Part shown: positions 34,741-43,548 of the stretch, piece by piece
How the letters are laid out: every line of letters begins with the position of its first letter
Numbering within the stretch: position 1 is the stretch's first letter
Origin: an uncultured Christensenella sp.
Lineage (GTDB): Bacteria > Bacillota_A > Clostridia > Christensenellales > Borkfalkiaceae
NCBI GenBank assembly: GCA_910579295.1
Contig: CAJTTC010000001.1
Coordinates: 62,001 to 126,000 of the forward strand
Direction of reading: 5' to 3'
Length of the DNA: 64,000 nt
The notes under the pieces: generated by a model
Seen by the model: only the letters and a program-made list of their open reading frames with translations
What the model was told of the DNA's origin: nothing
The model's database searches: none
Position numbers and translations under genes: made by a program

Positions 34741-35712
34741 TCAGTCCTCGCCGTCGCCCGTAAAGAACTCTTTTATGGATACGGGAGCTTCCTTTTGCGG
34801 CCCGACAATCGTGTATTCGTCTACGAAATATTTAAGACGGTTGTTGTCGAAATAGTGTACGAAGCAGTACGAGAGTTCGAGCAGGGCGCTTGCGGGCAGA
34901 GTAAGCAGAAGTCCTGCGCCGAACGTGAAGAACAGTGCGGCAACGTTGAGCGCAATCAACAGAGTTTTAAACACGAGCGCGTGCGATAATACGCTCGACG
35001 TGCGTTTGCCGCTGCGCGAAAAGGTGTATACGATTGCCTTGCGGTTGTTCATCTTTCCGTGGATTAGCGCGGGAAGCCAATCGACCGTAAACATAAACTT
35101 GATTGCCGAGAACAGTATGAAAAATACGGCTATCAGAAAGATTTTAACCAGCGCTATGGGTACGAAGCCCAGCCCCACCGAAATTATAGCCCATATTATG
35201 ACAAGGCAGATAAAGTCGTATGCAAACGCAAGGGGAGCGTAAATCGAACTGTACAGCAACGCCTTTTTCCAATTCTTGAACAACGTAAATGTGAACGGTG
35301 AGTTGGCGTGCATAACCATTCTGTCATTTAACAGCGCACCCGTAACATAGTTGCCTATGCCGACCAAAAATCTGTTTATAAGGTAGACGACGGCAAGACA
35401 TGCGGCGGCAACGGCTACCAGCCACGATTTGTCGCTTAAAAGGTGTCTGAACGAGCTCAACGCTTGACGAAGCGCCACCATTTTTTCACGCAGATTTTCG
35501 GTGTTGAGCGCAATCAAATCCGACCACAGCTCCGAAAATGCGGTACTCAGCTGCTCATACTGCGTCGTGTTGAGAAAGTTGTTTATCGTCGGAATAACGA
35601 CCGCACAGCTCAGCCCGACGGTAATAGCAATAACTATAAGCTTGTACAGCAACAGCTTGTAGGTCGTCGAAAAGTTGTCTACGAATACGTTAAAAGAATG
35701 TTTAAATTCCAT
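34741..35712 (-). CDS. Integral membrane protein of unknown function
   Basis: 323 residues with six hydrophobic segments (about 23-45, 97-118, 168-190, 195-215, 249-272 and 276-296). A soluble helical loop lies at about 48-95. No recognised family; overall plan resembles uncharacterised Firmicutes membrane proteins with a DUF975-like layout, not confirmed. 40 nt downstream of the phosphodiesterase gene on the same strand. Confidence 0.6.
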   Translation of the reverse strand: MEFKHSFNVFVDNFSTTYKLLLYKLIVIAITVGLSCAVVIPTINNFLNTTQYEQLSTAFSELWSDLIALNTENLREKMVALRQALSSFRHLLSDKSWLVAVAAACLAVVYLINRFLVGIGNYVTGALLNDRMVMHANSPFTFTLFKNWKKALLYSSIYAPLAFAYDFICLVIIWAIISVGLGFVPIALVKIFLIAVFFILFSAIKFMFTVDWLPALIHGKMNNRKAIVYTFSRSGKRTSSVLSHALVFKTLLIALNVAALFFTFGAGLLLTLPASALLELSYCFVHYFDNNRLKYFVDEYTIVGPQKEAPVSIKEFFTGDGED

Positions 35713-35752
35713 AAAAAATTCCTTTTAATTTGCATTGAGGGGAGCGCCGTTT

Positions 35753-36226
35753 TCAGTCGGGCAACCGACAGATTTTGCCCGTCGCCCTGTCGCCGTTTAT
35801 TACGAGATAGAGATACGTGTTCACAGCGTAGCGCCTTAACGTGCCGGGGTTGAACAGCATTACGCCGCCGACCGTTTTTTCGATTGCCTCGTGAGTATGC
35901 CCGAACAAAGCCACTTTGCAACCCTCTTCCATAGCCTTATACGCAATGCGGTCATAGCCGCTCTTAACTCCGTATCTGTCGCCGTGGCACGCGAAAATTT
36001 TCACGTCCTCAACGCTGAGAACGAGCTCGGACTCACCCGTCCTGACAAAGTCGCAGTTGCCGTTCAGAAGGTACGTCTTTTCGGGGAATACGCGCCGTAC
36101 AGCCTGTCCGTCCGCGGAGGTGTCGCCGAGGTGTATGACGTAGTTGCTCTCGTCAAATATGGGGAAGAGCTTTTCAAGCGCGGCGGTATTGCCGTGACTG
36201 TCCGAAACAACCGTTATTGTTTTCAA
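35753..36226 (-). CDS. YfcE/MJ0936-type metallophosphoesterase
   Basis: 157 residues, usual family length. Calcineurin-like motifs in order: DSHGN at 9-13, GDTSADG (about 34), NGNCD (about 55), CHGDRYG (about 79), GHTHEA (about 108). It hydrolyses phosphodiesters or phosphomonoesters with Mn. Overlaps rdgB by 4 nt, giving translational coupling. Confidence 0.9.
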   Translation of the reverse strand: MKTITVVSDSHGNTAALEKLFPIFDESNYVIHLGDTSADGQAVRRVFPEKTYLLNGNCDFVRTGESELVLSVEDVKIFACHGDRYGVKSGYDRIAYKAMEEGCKVALFGHTHEAIEKTVGGVMLFNPGTLRRYAVNTYLYLVINGDRATGKICRLPD

Positions 36227-36792
36227 AGCTTGCTCCTTAAATCGCAGAGCGCGCGATAGCGGTGGGATACGCCGTTTTTCTCTTCCTCGGTTGCTTCGCC
36301 GAACGACTTTCCCAAATCGTCCGAAAAGAACAGGCTGTCATAGCCGAACCCGCGCGCGCCTATCTCTTCGAACAGGATACGCCCCTCGGTAGAGCCTTCG
36401 CCGAAGACCGTTTTGCCCTCGGGCGAGATATAGCACACCGAACACACAAACCGCGCATTGCGGTGGGATACGCCTTCCATACGTTCGAGCAGAAGCGCTC
36501 TGTTGTCCGCGCTGTCGCCGCCCGAAAAGCGCGCCGAGTATACGCCGGGAGCTCCGTCAAGCGCGTCTACGCACAGCCCCGAGTCATCGGCAAGCACCGC
36601 GCAACCCAGAGCGTCGTAAACGGCTTTCGCCTTTATATAGGCGTTTTCCTTAAACGTAGCGCCCGTTTCCTCAACGTCGTCCGTAAAGCCCGCTTGTCTC
36701 ATTGTTACAAGCTCAACGTCCGTAAAAATGCTCTTTATTTCTTCTATTTTATTTAAGTTGCCGCTTGCAACTACAATTTTTTTCGAAATCAT
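36223..36792 (-). CDS. rdgB: XTP/dITP diphosphatase (nucleotide house-cleaning)
   Basis: 189 residues. ATG at 36792. Signature SGNLNKIEEIK at the N-terminus (phosphate binding) and LADDSGLCVDALDGAPGVYSA (residues around 70-90), RFVCSVCYI and GYDSLF with family-typical spacing. Hydrolyses non-canonical purine NTPs to monophosphates. The rdgB-yfcE pair is conserved in Firmicutes. Confidence 0.94.
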   Translation of the reverse strand: MISKKIVVASGNLNKIEEIKSIFTDVELVTMRQAGFTDDVEETGATFKENAYIKAKAVYDALGCAVLADDSGLCVDALDGAPGVYSARFSGGDSADNRALLLERMEGVSHRNARFVCSVCYISPEGKTVFGEGSTEGRILFEEIGARGFGYDSLFFSDDLGKSFGEATEEEKNGVSHRYRALCDLRSKL

Positions 36793-36905
36793 AATTCTAT
36801 TATATATTATCGCAATCAAAAAGTAAAGCGTAAACTTATTTGTAATGCGTAATAATGCGAGGAGTGAGGGGTGGGGAAGGCGTCACGAAGTGTTTTAATT
36901 AAGCT

Positions 36906-37397
36906 TTACCATTTAAGGTTATGAAGTTCGCCCTTTGTGTTGAAGTTTTTGAAGTCGAGCTGTCTGAGCCCCTCGTAAACGGCTATTGCTACCGAGTTTG
37001 ACAGATTTAAAGAGCGCAACTCTCCAAGCATAGGTATGCGCAGACATTCTTCGGGGTGTAGGACGAGAAGCTCTTCGGGCAGTCCCTTGGTTTCCTTGCC
37101 GAACACTAAAAAATCGCCCTCTTTAAATGCGGCGTCGCAGTGCCGTTTTCTGCCCTTAGTGGTAAAGTAATAAAAGGTTGCGCCCGCGTTAGCCTGCTCC
37201 AACTGTTCAAAATTATCCCAATAGCTTATGTCGGCGTACTGCCAATAGTCAAGCCCCGCGCGCTTCAGATACTTGTCGCTCACTTCGAAGCCGAGCGGCT
37301 TAACAAGGTGCAGCTTACAGCCCGTTGCCGCGCACGTGCGCACTATATTCCCCGTATTTTGCGGAATTTCGGGCTCTACTAAAACTATATTGAACAT
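36906..37397 (-). CDS. trmL: tRNA (cytidine/uridine-34 2'-O)-methyltransferase
   Basis: 163 residues. ATG at 37397 with GAGG upstream; the longer frame has no site. SPOUT fold: NIVLVEPEIPQNTGNIVRTC at the start, FGKETKGLPEELL (about 99-111), IPMLGELRSLNLSNSVAIA (about 121-139), all characteristic of TrmL/CspR. Methylates the wobble ribose of tRNA-Leu isoacceptors. Divergent from the Na/Pi cotransporter gene. Confidence 0.93.
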   Translation of the reverse strand: MFNIVLVEPEIPQNTGNIVRTCAATGCKLHLVKPLGFEVSDKYLKRAGLDYWQYADISYWDNFEQLEQANAGATFYYFTTKGRKRHCDAAFKEGDFLVFGKETKGLPEELLVLHPEECLRIPMLGELRSLNLSNSVAIAVYEGLRQLDFKNFNTKGELHNLKW

Positions 37398-37504
37398 TTT
37401 TAATCCTCTGATGCAATAGTATGCGGCTATTATAACACGCCGATTTATTTTTAACAAGTATAACGGCGGAGGATAAAAGAGTTTTGTGGGAATATACATT
37501 TCGT

Positions 37505-37534
37505 TTGACAAAGCGCGCGCTTAATTGTTACAAT
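37505..37534 (+). promoter_or_regulatory. Promoter of first Na/Pi cotransporter
   Basis: TTGACA (37505-37510), 18 bp, TACAAT (37529-37534). Confidence 0.65.
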
Positions 37535-37568
37535 TATATTGATATAATTTTTACTTTCGGAGAGAACT

Positions 37569-39281
37569 ATGCCATTTGAAGGCGTAATGCTGATAATAAA
37601 CAGCATCTTTATGATACTCGGCGGTATCGTCGTGTTTATGATAGGTATGGAGATGATGGGCTCTAACCTGGAAAAGGCGGCGGGCAAAAATATCCGTAAG
37701 CTTATGGGTAAGGCGGCTAAAAACCGTTTTACGGGTATCGGCACGGGCGCGGTCGTAACGGCGCTCGTCAACAGCTCCGCGGCAACCACCGTTATGATCG
37801 TCGGCTTTGTTAACGTCGGACTTATGACGCTTACGCAAGCCGCTTCCGTGATTATGGGCGCAAATATAGGCACTACGATTTCTGCGTTTATTATGGCGCT
37901 TTCGTCCGCGGGCGGGTCGTGGTTCTCTGTAACCGCTATATTTGCGTTGATTGCTTTCATAGGTTTTGCAATAACCTTAATTTCCAAAAAGGATAATGTA
38001 AAGCGCATAGGAAGTATTTTCGTCGGCGTTGGATTGATATTTATCGGCCTCAGCGTTATGTCGGGCGCGGTTTCTTCTATGCTCGCAAACGAACAGATTA
38101 ACGACGCGGTACGCGGTTTGTTTCAGATATTCGAGCCGCCGCTCACTTGGGAAATAATAGTGCTTTTCCTTCTCGGCGTTGTTTTAACGGCAATGATGCA
38201 GTCGTCGGCGGCGCTCACCGCAATTGTAATTTCACTTGCAAGCCAGGGGCTTATAACCTTACAGGCGGCGATGTGCATAATTCTGGGCGCAAACGTCGGC
38301 ACTTGTCTTACTTCGCTTATTTCGGCTGTCGGAGCTACGGTAAACGCAAAGCGCGCGGCTATGGTTCACCTTTTATTCAACGTGGCGGGCTGTCTGATAT
38401 TCATTTTCCCCGTCGCGTTTGCGGGCGATTACATAGCTGAATTCCTCAACAGCTTCATTGCCGATACTGAGTGGCAGATTGCAATTTTTCATATGTTCTT
38501 CAACCTTGTAACGACGTTGCTGTTGCTGCCGTTCTTAAAGGGGCTTGTCAAGCTTGCCTGCCTCATAGTGCCCGACAAATCGGGGGGCAAGTCGGCTGAG
38601 GGTAGTACGGAAATTCTCGACGAACGTCTGTTAAAGACCCCCGCAATTGCCGTTGGACAGGTGCGCAAGGAGATCGTCAGAATGGGCGACCTTGCCTTTA
38701 CCAACTACAAGAGAGCGCTCGATATGTTGTTTACGGGTGAACTGAAAGGTAAAGAGCAGTTCGACGAAACGGAAAAGCAGATAAATTCACTCAACAAATA
38801 TATAACGCAATTCTTGATTAAACTGTCCTCGCAGGAGATTTCGGAAACGGACGAAAGAAAGGTTTCTTCGTTCTATCACGTGACTTCCGATATGGAGAGA
38901 ATCGGTGATTATGCCGAGAATATAACCGAGTATGCCGAGCGAATGGCTAACTTGAAGGGAAGCTTTTCCGAGCACGCAACGGAAGAGATTAAACAGATGG
39001 ACGCTCACCTTACCGAACTTTATAAAAACGTAGAGCTTGCGTTCTCTACGCACAGTCTGAAAAATATGGCGGTGATAGAGCGGGAGGAGGACGCGACCGA
39101 CGCAATGTGCAAAAAGATGCAACAATCGCACATACGGCGCACGGACGAGGGGAGATGTTCGCCGGAGGCGGGCGCGGTTTACTTGCAGCTTGCCGTAAAT
39201 ATGGAGCGTATCGGCGACCACATGTTCAATATCGCAAATTCGATTAAGATTTATGTCGAAACGGAAGAGAAAGCCGTCTGA
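37569..39281 (+). CDS. Na+/phosphate cotransporter with PhoU domain (copy 1)
   Basis: 570 residues. The N-terminal half contains two inverted Na_Pi_cotrans repeats: VNSSAATTVMIVGFVNVG (about 66-83), then MQSSAALTAIVISL (about 212-225), with about 9 TM segments. The C-terminal part (about 345-560) is a PhoU-like helical bundle with SFYHVTSDMERIGDYAENI and VNMERIGDHMFNI. Takes up phosphate, or exports it, coupled to Na. A second gene of this kind lies at 44894. Confidence 0.92.
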   Translation: MPFEGVMLIINSIFMILGGIVVFMIGMEMMGSNLEKAAGKNIRKLMGKAAKNRFTGIGTGAVVTALVNSSAATTVMIVGFVNVGLMTLTQAASVIMGANIGTTISAFIMALSSAGGSWFSVTAIFALIAFIGFAITLISKKDNVKRIGSIFVGVGLIFIGLSVMSGAVSSMLANEQINDAVRGLFQIFEPPLTWEIIVLFLLGVVLTAMMQSSAALTAIVISLASQGLITLQAAMCIILGANVGTCLTSLISAVGATVNAKRAAMVHLLFNVAGCLIFIFPVAFAGDYIAEFLNSFIADTEWQIAIFHMFFNLVTTLLLLPFLKGLVKLACLIVPDKSGGKSAEGSTEILDERLLKTPAIAVGQVRKEIVRMGDLAFTNYKRALDMLFTGELKGKEQFDETEKQINSLNKYITQFLIKLSSQEISETDERKVSSFYHVTSDMERIGDYAENITEYAERMANLKGSFSEHATEEIKQMDAHLTELYKNVELAFSTHSLKNMAVIEREEDATDAMCKKMQQSHIRRTDEGRCSPEAGAVYLQLAVNMERIGDHMFNIANSIKIYVETEEKAV

Positions 39282-39333
39282 TAAGAAGCGAATAAAATTT
39301 TTTGAATTATTTTATAAAACGGCTCAAAAAAGG

Positions 39334-39362
39334 TTGACAAAGACTTGGTTATCTAATAAAAT
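39334..39362 (+). promoter_or_regulatory. Promoter of tRNA cluster
   Basis: TTGACA (39334-39339), 17 bp, TAAAAT (39357-39362), 31 bp before tRNA-fMet. Confidence 0.8.
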
Positions 39363-39392
39363 TATAAAGCTTAGCGAAAGCGGAAACGTTAT

Positions 39393-39470
<78 letters not shown>

Positions 39471-39495
39471 AAAATCACCGCTTTCGCTTTTGTAT

Positions 39496-39573
39496 GGCGA
39501 CGTAGCTTAGTTGGTCTATAGCGGCCGGTTCATACCCGGCAGGTCGGCGGTTCGAATCCACCCGTCGCTACCA
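39496..39573 (+). tRNA. tRNA-Met (CAT), elongator
   Basis: 78 nt, encoded CCA. Acceptor GGCGACG / CGTCGCT (G1-T72 wobble), anticodon stem GCCGG / CCGGC with loop TTCATAC, CAT at 39531-39533. It closely resembles Firmicutes elongator tRNA-Met and lacks the features of tRNA-Ile2. Confidence 0.93.
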
Positions 39574-39623
39574 TAAAGGTAATAATGCTTTGCGGTTGCA
39601 AGGTTTTACATAAAAATAAATAA

Positions 39624-39698
39624 GGCCCGTTGGTCAAGCGGCTAAGACATCACCCTTTCACGGTGGTATCGTGGGTTCGATTCCCGCACGGGTCACCA
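39624..39698 (+). tRNA. tRNA-Glu (TTC)
   Basis: 75 nt, encoded CCA. Acceptor GGCCCGT / ACGGGTC, anticodon loop CTTTCAC with TTC at 39657-39659. Confidence 0.96.
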
Positions 39699-39701
39699 CT
39701 T

Positions 39702-39749
39702 GGAAACTAAACCGAACCATTTCACAATGGTAAGTTTGGTTTCCTTTTT
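39702..39749 (+). terminator. Terminator of tRNA cluster
   Basis: Outer stem GGAAACTAAAC / GTTTGGTTTCC (10 of 11 pairs), inner stem CCATT / AATGG, then T5. Confidence 0.85.
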
Positions 39750-39899
39750 CTTTACTTAAAAATCCGCTTATTTATTCAAGCACCCGCCACAGTGCCATTT
39801 TCCTTTTTACGGCTTTATATGGTTGAATAATAGTTATGTATGTGCTATAATTATTTTGCTTAAATCAAGCGATAAACAGTAATTTATATGAGGTTATCT

Positions 39900-40232
39900 A
39901 TGAGAAATTTGAAAGGACTATTACTTGCATTGCTTTTAGTTTGTTGTACTTCATTTGCATTTACGGCTTGTGCCGAAAACGAGCATAATGCAATTACAGC
40001 GGCTTATGCAAAATTACATAATGTTGATGAGAGTGAAATAAGTTTTACTTGTGCGCTGTATTCCGATGCGTTTTCTTCTGAAATCGTTGATGGGGTTGTG
40101 TTTAGTCACTCGCAAATTAAAACGTTTGATGTGTATAACAATGGCGAATTTTGCAGCTTGCAAAAAGCGTTCGATAGCGGCTTGGTAACTCACAATAATC
40201 TTTTAACCCTGCAAAAAATATATAATCCGTAA
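39900..40232 (+). CDS. Small secreted (lipo)protein of unknown function
   Basis: 110 residues from ATG 39900, which has GAGGTT upstream (ATG 39888 overlaps that site). Hydrophobic signal segment about 4-20 ending FTACAE, an imperfect lipobox. The mature part is unrelated to any family I recognise; it contains FSHSQIKTF and NGEFCSLQKAFDSGLV. TATAAT lies at 39846-39851. The leader 39870-39886 is shared with two other small-protein genes. 40233-40480 downstream shows no gene. Confidence 0.65.
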   Translation: MRNLKGLLLALLLVCCTSFAFTACAENEHNAITAAYAKLHNVDESEISFTCALYSDAFSSEIVDGVVFSHSQIKTFDVYNNGEFCSLQKAFDSGLVTHNNLLTLQKIYNP

Positions 40233-40480
40233 TCCTCCGTCTAAATTTCAATTTATAGGGGCGTTTCGGTTTAGTTGTTAGGTCGGTCACCACAACTCAG
40301 TCTAAGTCGAATATTTCACAAAAGTATTCGGTCAGGCTGATATTTATGCTCTTTAATCTTGTAAGCCTAAAATATTGTTAGCATATAAATCGGGCGGCAA
40401 ACGGCGGACGTGGGGTATATTATGTAAATTTCACATTGCTGTCATTAATTTTTTATGTAGATATAATAAAATGTAAAATC

Positions 40481-42046
40481 ATGAAGAGAACTGTAAAGTA
40501 CGAGGTAAACGGTAAATTATATAAGCGCAAGGTTAAATACATTCCTATGCGCTTTATTATAGCCGTTTTAATCGGGCTTATAAGCACGCTCCTTGTAATT
40601 GCCGTAGCGGTTATGCTGTTTCTTTTCGTGCCGTATTCCTATATATTGCTGATAATCATTCATTTCTCCGTCGTTATTCAGATTATCGCTTCCGAAAACA
40701 ACCCCGACTTCAAAATCCCATGGCTGGTGCTCGTTCTGTGCCTGCCTATAGTCGGTTTTATGCTGTATTGGATGTTTGCTCAACGCAAGCTTCGAAAAAA
40801 ATTTGTTAAGAGATTAAACACGTTGCGAAGCGTCACCTATAAACATGATGACGTGGAGTGCTTTAAACGGTTAAGCGGGGAGAGCTCTGTTGCCTGTACG
40901 CAAGCTAAATATATTTGTAAAATAGCCAACTCGCACGCATTTATCGGTACGGCTCAGAGATATTTTTCCTGCGGCGAAGATATGTTTAAGGCAATGTGCG
41001 AGGATTTACAGAACGCAGAAAAGTTCATATTTATGGAGTACTTCATAATCGAGCAAGGCATATTCTGGACTACCGTCTTGCAAATTCTTGAAGAAAAAGT
41101 ACGGCAGGGAGTAGAAGTAAGAGTTGTATACGACGATATCGGGTGTATGATGACGCTGCCCGGCAACTACGTCAGAAAGTTGAACAAAGCGGGCATAAAA
41201 GCGACGGTTTTTTCGCGTTTGAAGGGCAAGCCCGACAGTGAATTCAACAACCGCAGTCACCGCAAAATTACCGTAATAGACGGCAAAATAGGCTATACGG
41301 GCGGCGTGAATTTAGCCGACGAATACATTAACGCGGTCGAGCGCTTCGGTCATTGGAAGGACGGCGGTCTGCGATTGGAGGGACAAGCCGTATGCGAGTT
41401 GACAAAACTGTTTATGACCGATTATTATATGAACGCGGAAAGCGACGATACGTCTGATCGCGAATACTTTACGGAGTGCGCGCGTACCGACGACAAGGGC
41501 GTAATAATACCCTTCGGGGACGGTCCTCGCCCCATTTACGACAGGTGTATAGGCAAGACCGTCATACAGAATATTTTAAACGGAGCAACTGACTACGCTT
41601 ATATAACGACTCCCTATCTTATTATAGATAACGAGCTGTGTGCGACGATAGAGAACACGGCGTTGCGCGGAGTAACGGTTAAAATAATCGTGCCGCATAT
41701 TCCCGATAAAAAGATTATCTTCGCAATGACGCGCAGTTACTATCCGCGGCTGTTAAAGGCAGGCGTGCAGATATACGAATATGAGCAGGGGTTCATACAT
41801 TTAAAGAGCTACCTTGCCGACGGTAAAATCGGAATGATAGGCACGATTAATTTAGACTACCGCAGTCTTGTGCATCACTTTGAAAACGGCGTGTGGCTGT
41901 ACGACTGCGACTGTCTGTCCGACTTGAAAAGGGATATGGACGAAACGCTTGAAAAGTGTATAAGAATACGTTCCGAAAGTCTTAAACACAACCTTGCCAA
42001 CAGATTTTTCTGTTCGCTCATAAAAATATTTGCTCCATTGATGTAG
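40481..42046 (+). CDS. cls: Cardiolipin synthase
   Basis: 521 residues. ATG 40481 (an upstream TTG has no support; no clear Shine-Dalgarno is seen). Two N-terminal transmembrane segments (about 22-50 and 55-105 region) precede two phospholipase-D HKD motifs: HRKITVIDG with His 260 and HLKSYLADG with His 440. GGVNLADEY and GTINLDYRS complete the catalytic sites. Condenses phosphatidylglycerol into cardiolipin at the membrane. Following gene starts 13 nt later. Confidence 0.92.
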   Translation: MKRTVKYEVNGKLYKRKVKYIPMRFIIAVLIGLISTLLVIAVAVMLFLFVPYSYILLIIIHFSVVIQIIASENNPDFKIPWLVLVLCLPIVGFMLYWMFAQRKLRKKFVKRLNTLRSVTYKHDDVECFKRLSGESSVACTQAKYICKIANSHAFIGTAQRYFSCGEDMFKAMCEDLQNAEKFIFMEYFIIEQGIFWTTVLQILEEKVRQGVEVRVVYDDIGCMMTLPGNYVRKLNKAGIKATVFSRLKGKPDSEFNNRSHRKITVIDGKIGYTGGVNLADEYINAVERFGHWKDGGLRLEGQAVCELTKLFMTDYYMNAESDDTSDREYFTECARTDDKGVIIPFGDGPRPIYDRCIGKTVIQNILNGATDYAYITTPYLIIDNELCATIENTALRGVTVKIIVPHIPDKKIIFAMTRSYYPRLLKAGVQIYEYEQGFIHLKSYLADGKIGMIGTINLDYRSLVHHFENGVWLYDCDCLSDLKRDMDETLEKCIRIRSESLKHNLANRFFCSLIKIFAPLM

Positions 42047-42059
42047 CGAGGTGACGTTT

Positions 42060-42740
42060 ATGAAAAGTAAAAAATTATTAATCGAGCTTATCCCGTTTTT
42101 TGCGGTAACGGTTGTCAGCGCGGTGTGCCTTACGGTTTATCTGACCGCATTGAAAGGCAACGGCGGAGTGCGTATCGCGCAGGCGTGCATAGCTCCTTTA
42201 ATTCCGCTTGTAGTGCCTGCGGTAAACAGGTTGTTCAGGTTCAGAATACCGTTCGCTTTTAACGTTGCCGTGGCGGTGTTTGCGGTTGCGGCGATAGACT
42301 TTGCCTCCGTGTTGGATTTTTACCGCTTAATACCGTACTACGATAAGTTTCTGCATACGACTTTCGGAGCTCTGGGCGGTATGGGTATGTTCATCGTTCT
42401 GTTGCACGGAAAGGGAAGAGAGTTAAAGCCGTGGTGCTTTTTTCTGTCGATAATTCTGTGCGTGCTGGGGTTAGCCGCTTTGTGGGAGATTTTCGAGTAC
42501 ACGCTGAGCGCAATATTCCACTCCGACCCGCAGAATTGGAAGCCCGTTATGGACGAAGTGGGGGATATGACCGTGCGCGAATTTTTTAAAAATTATAATC
42601 CGCTAACCGACACGGTATGGGATATGATAGTGGCGGCGTTCGGAGTGCTGATATTCTATTTAATAATTTTTATAGATAAGCTGTGCGGTTACAGACTTTG
42701 CAAAAGTATAGACAGACAGATTAATTCAATTGATATTTAA
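42060..42740 (+). CDS. YjdF/DUF2238-like integral membrane protein
   Basis: 226 residues from ATG 42060, with GAGGTG upstream (GTG 42051 lies in that site). About seven transmembrane segments. Family-like motifs: YYDKFLHTTFGALGGMG, a membrane Trp-Glu pair in ALWEIFEY and DTVWDMIVAAFGV, resembling YjdF/DUF2238 proteins of unknown function. Shares the transcript with cardiolipin synthase. Confidence 0.7.
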   Translation: MKSKKLLIELIPFFAVTVVSAVCLTVYLTALKGNGGVRIAQACIAPLIPLVVPAVNRLFRFRIPFAFNVAVAVFAVAAIDFASVLDFYRLIPYYDKFLHTTFGALGGMGMFIVLLHGKGRELKPWCFFLSIILCVLGLAALWEIFEYTLSAIFHSDPQNWKPVMDEVGDMTVREFFKNYNPLTDTVWDMIVAAFGVLIFYLIIFIDKLCGYRLCKSIDRQINSIDI

Positions 42741-42745
42741 TTCAA

Positions 42746-42772
42746 ACGCACTGTATCAACAGTGCGTTTTTT
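42746..42772 (+). terminator. Terminator of cls operon
   Basis: 8-bp stem ACGCACTG / CAGTGCGT, 6-nt loop, T6. Confidence 0.9.
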
Positions 42773-42808
42773 ACAATTTTATTACATATTAAAGTCGAAC
42801 GTTTTACA
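42770..42808 (+). promoter_or_regulatory. PHO-box-like TTTACA/ATTACA direct repeats
   Basis: TTTACA (42770), ATTACA (42781) and TTTACA (42803) start at 0, 11 and 33 bp, that is on one helix face at 11-bp periodicity. PhoP boxes in B. subtilis are direct repeats of TT(A/T/C)ACA separated by about 5 bp. They lie before a PhoB-like regulator, its kinase and a phosphate transporter. The first copy overlaps the upstream terminator's T-tract, so the fit could be partly fortuitous. Confidence 0.5.
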
Positions 42809-42810
42809 AA

Positions 42811-42858
42811 TATGTGATATTATAAGTATGTGATATTATAAATATGTGATATTATAAG
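42811..42858 (+). repeat. 16-bp tandem repeat x3 before response regulator
   Basis: Three copies of TATGTGATATTATAAG (one with final A) at 42811, 42827 and 42843. Each contains TATTATAA, so each could carry a -10-like element. They end 48 bp before the regulator's start codon. Confidence 0.85.
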
Positions 42859-42906
42859 TATGAAAAGAAAAATTAGAGATTCTTGCGGAAAAGGCATAGG
42901 AGAGTT

Positions 42907-43548
42907 ATGAAAGGGAAAGTATTTATCTTAGAGGACGACGCAAGCATCTGCGGGCTTGTCAGGGTTGCGTTGGAGATGAACGGCTTGGAGTTTAAGGCGT
43001 ATTCGACGTTAAAATCGTTTATAGCCGCGCTCGGCGAGGAGCAACCCGACGTGGCGTTGCTCGACATAATGTTGCCCGACGGAAGCGGGCTGGACGCGCT
43101 TAAATTCATAAAGGAAAAATATCCCGAAGTCAGCTGTATAATGCTGTCCGCTCTCTCCAAAGAGGAGGATAAAGTAAACGGTCTGAATATGGGCGCGGAC
43201 GACTACGTGGCGAAACCTTTCTCCGTTTTAGAGCTTACCGCAAGAGTAAACGCAAGGTTGCGCGGAAAGCAAAAGCAAGCCGTTCTGACTGTCGACGGGA
43301 TTGCTCTGAATACCGAAACCTTTGTCTGCAAGATGGACGGGAAGGAAATTGTCCTCAACAGAAAGGAATACGAATTGTTGAAATATTTTATGGAAAATCA
43401 CGGAAAAGTTTTATCGAGGGAAAAAATTCTTGCCGAAATATGGGGCTATGACGCGGGCGAGACGAGGACGCTGGACAATCACGTGGCTCGTCTGCGCAAG
43501 CTCGGTGTAAAGATAGAAACTGTGTTCGGAGTGGGGTATAAGCTATGA
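42907..43548 (+). CDS. OmpR/PhoB-family response regulator
   Basis: 213 residues; ATG after AGGAGAG. Receiver domain with acidic pair Glu9/Asp10/Asp11, phospho-acceptor Asp53 in LLDIMLPDG and Lys103 in VAKPFSV, then winged-helix domain (about 120-213, RKEYELLKYFMENHGKVLSREKI). Linked by ATGA overlap to the kinase gene. By context (Na/Pi transporter downstream, PHO-box-like repeats upstream) it is a candidate phosphate regulator, an inference. Confidence 0.92.
   Translation: MKGKVFILEDDASICGLVRVALEMNGLEFKAYSTLKSFIAALGEEQPDVALLDIMLPDGSGLDALKFIKEKYPEVSCIMLSALSKEEDKVNGLNMGADDYVAKPFSVLELTARVNARLRGKQKQAVLTVDGIALNTETFVCKMDGKEIVLNRKEYELLKYFMENHGKVLSREKILAEIWGYDAGETRTLDNHVARLRKLGVKIETVFGVGYKL

Noticed and set aside
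36820..36905. Extension of rdgB and trmL to earlier starts
   Set aside because: The upstream in-frame codons have no ribosome binding sites, and the shorter starts at 36792 and 37397 give the usual family N-termini.
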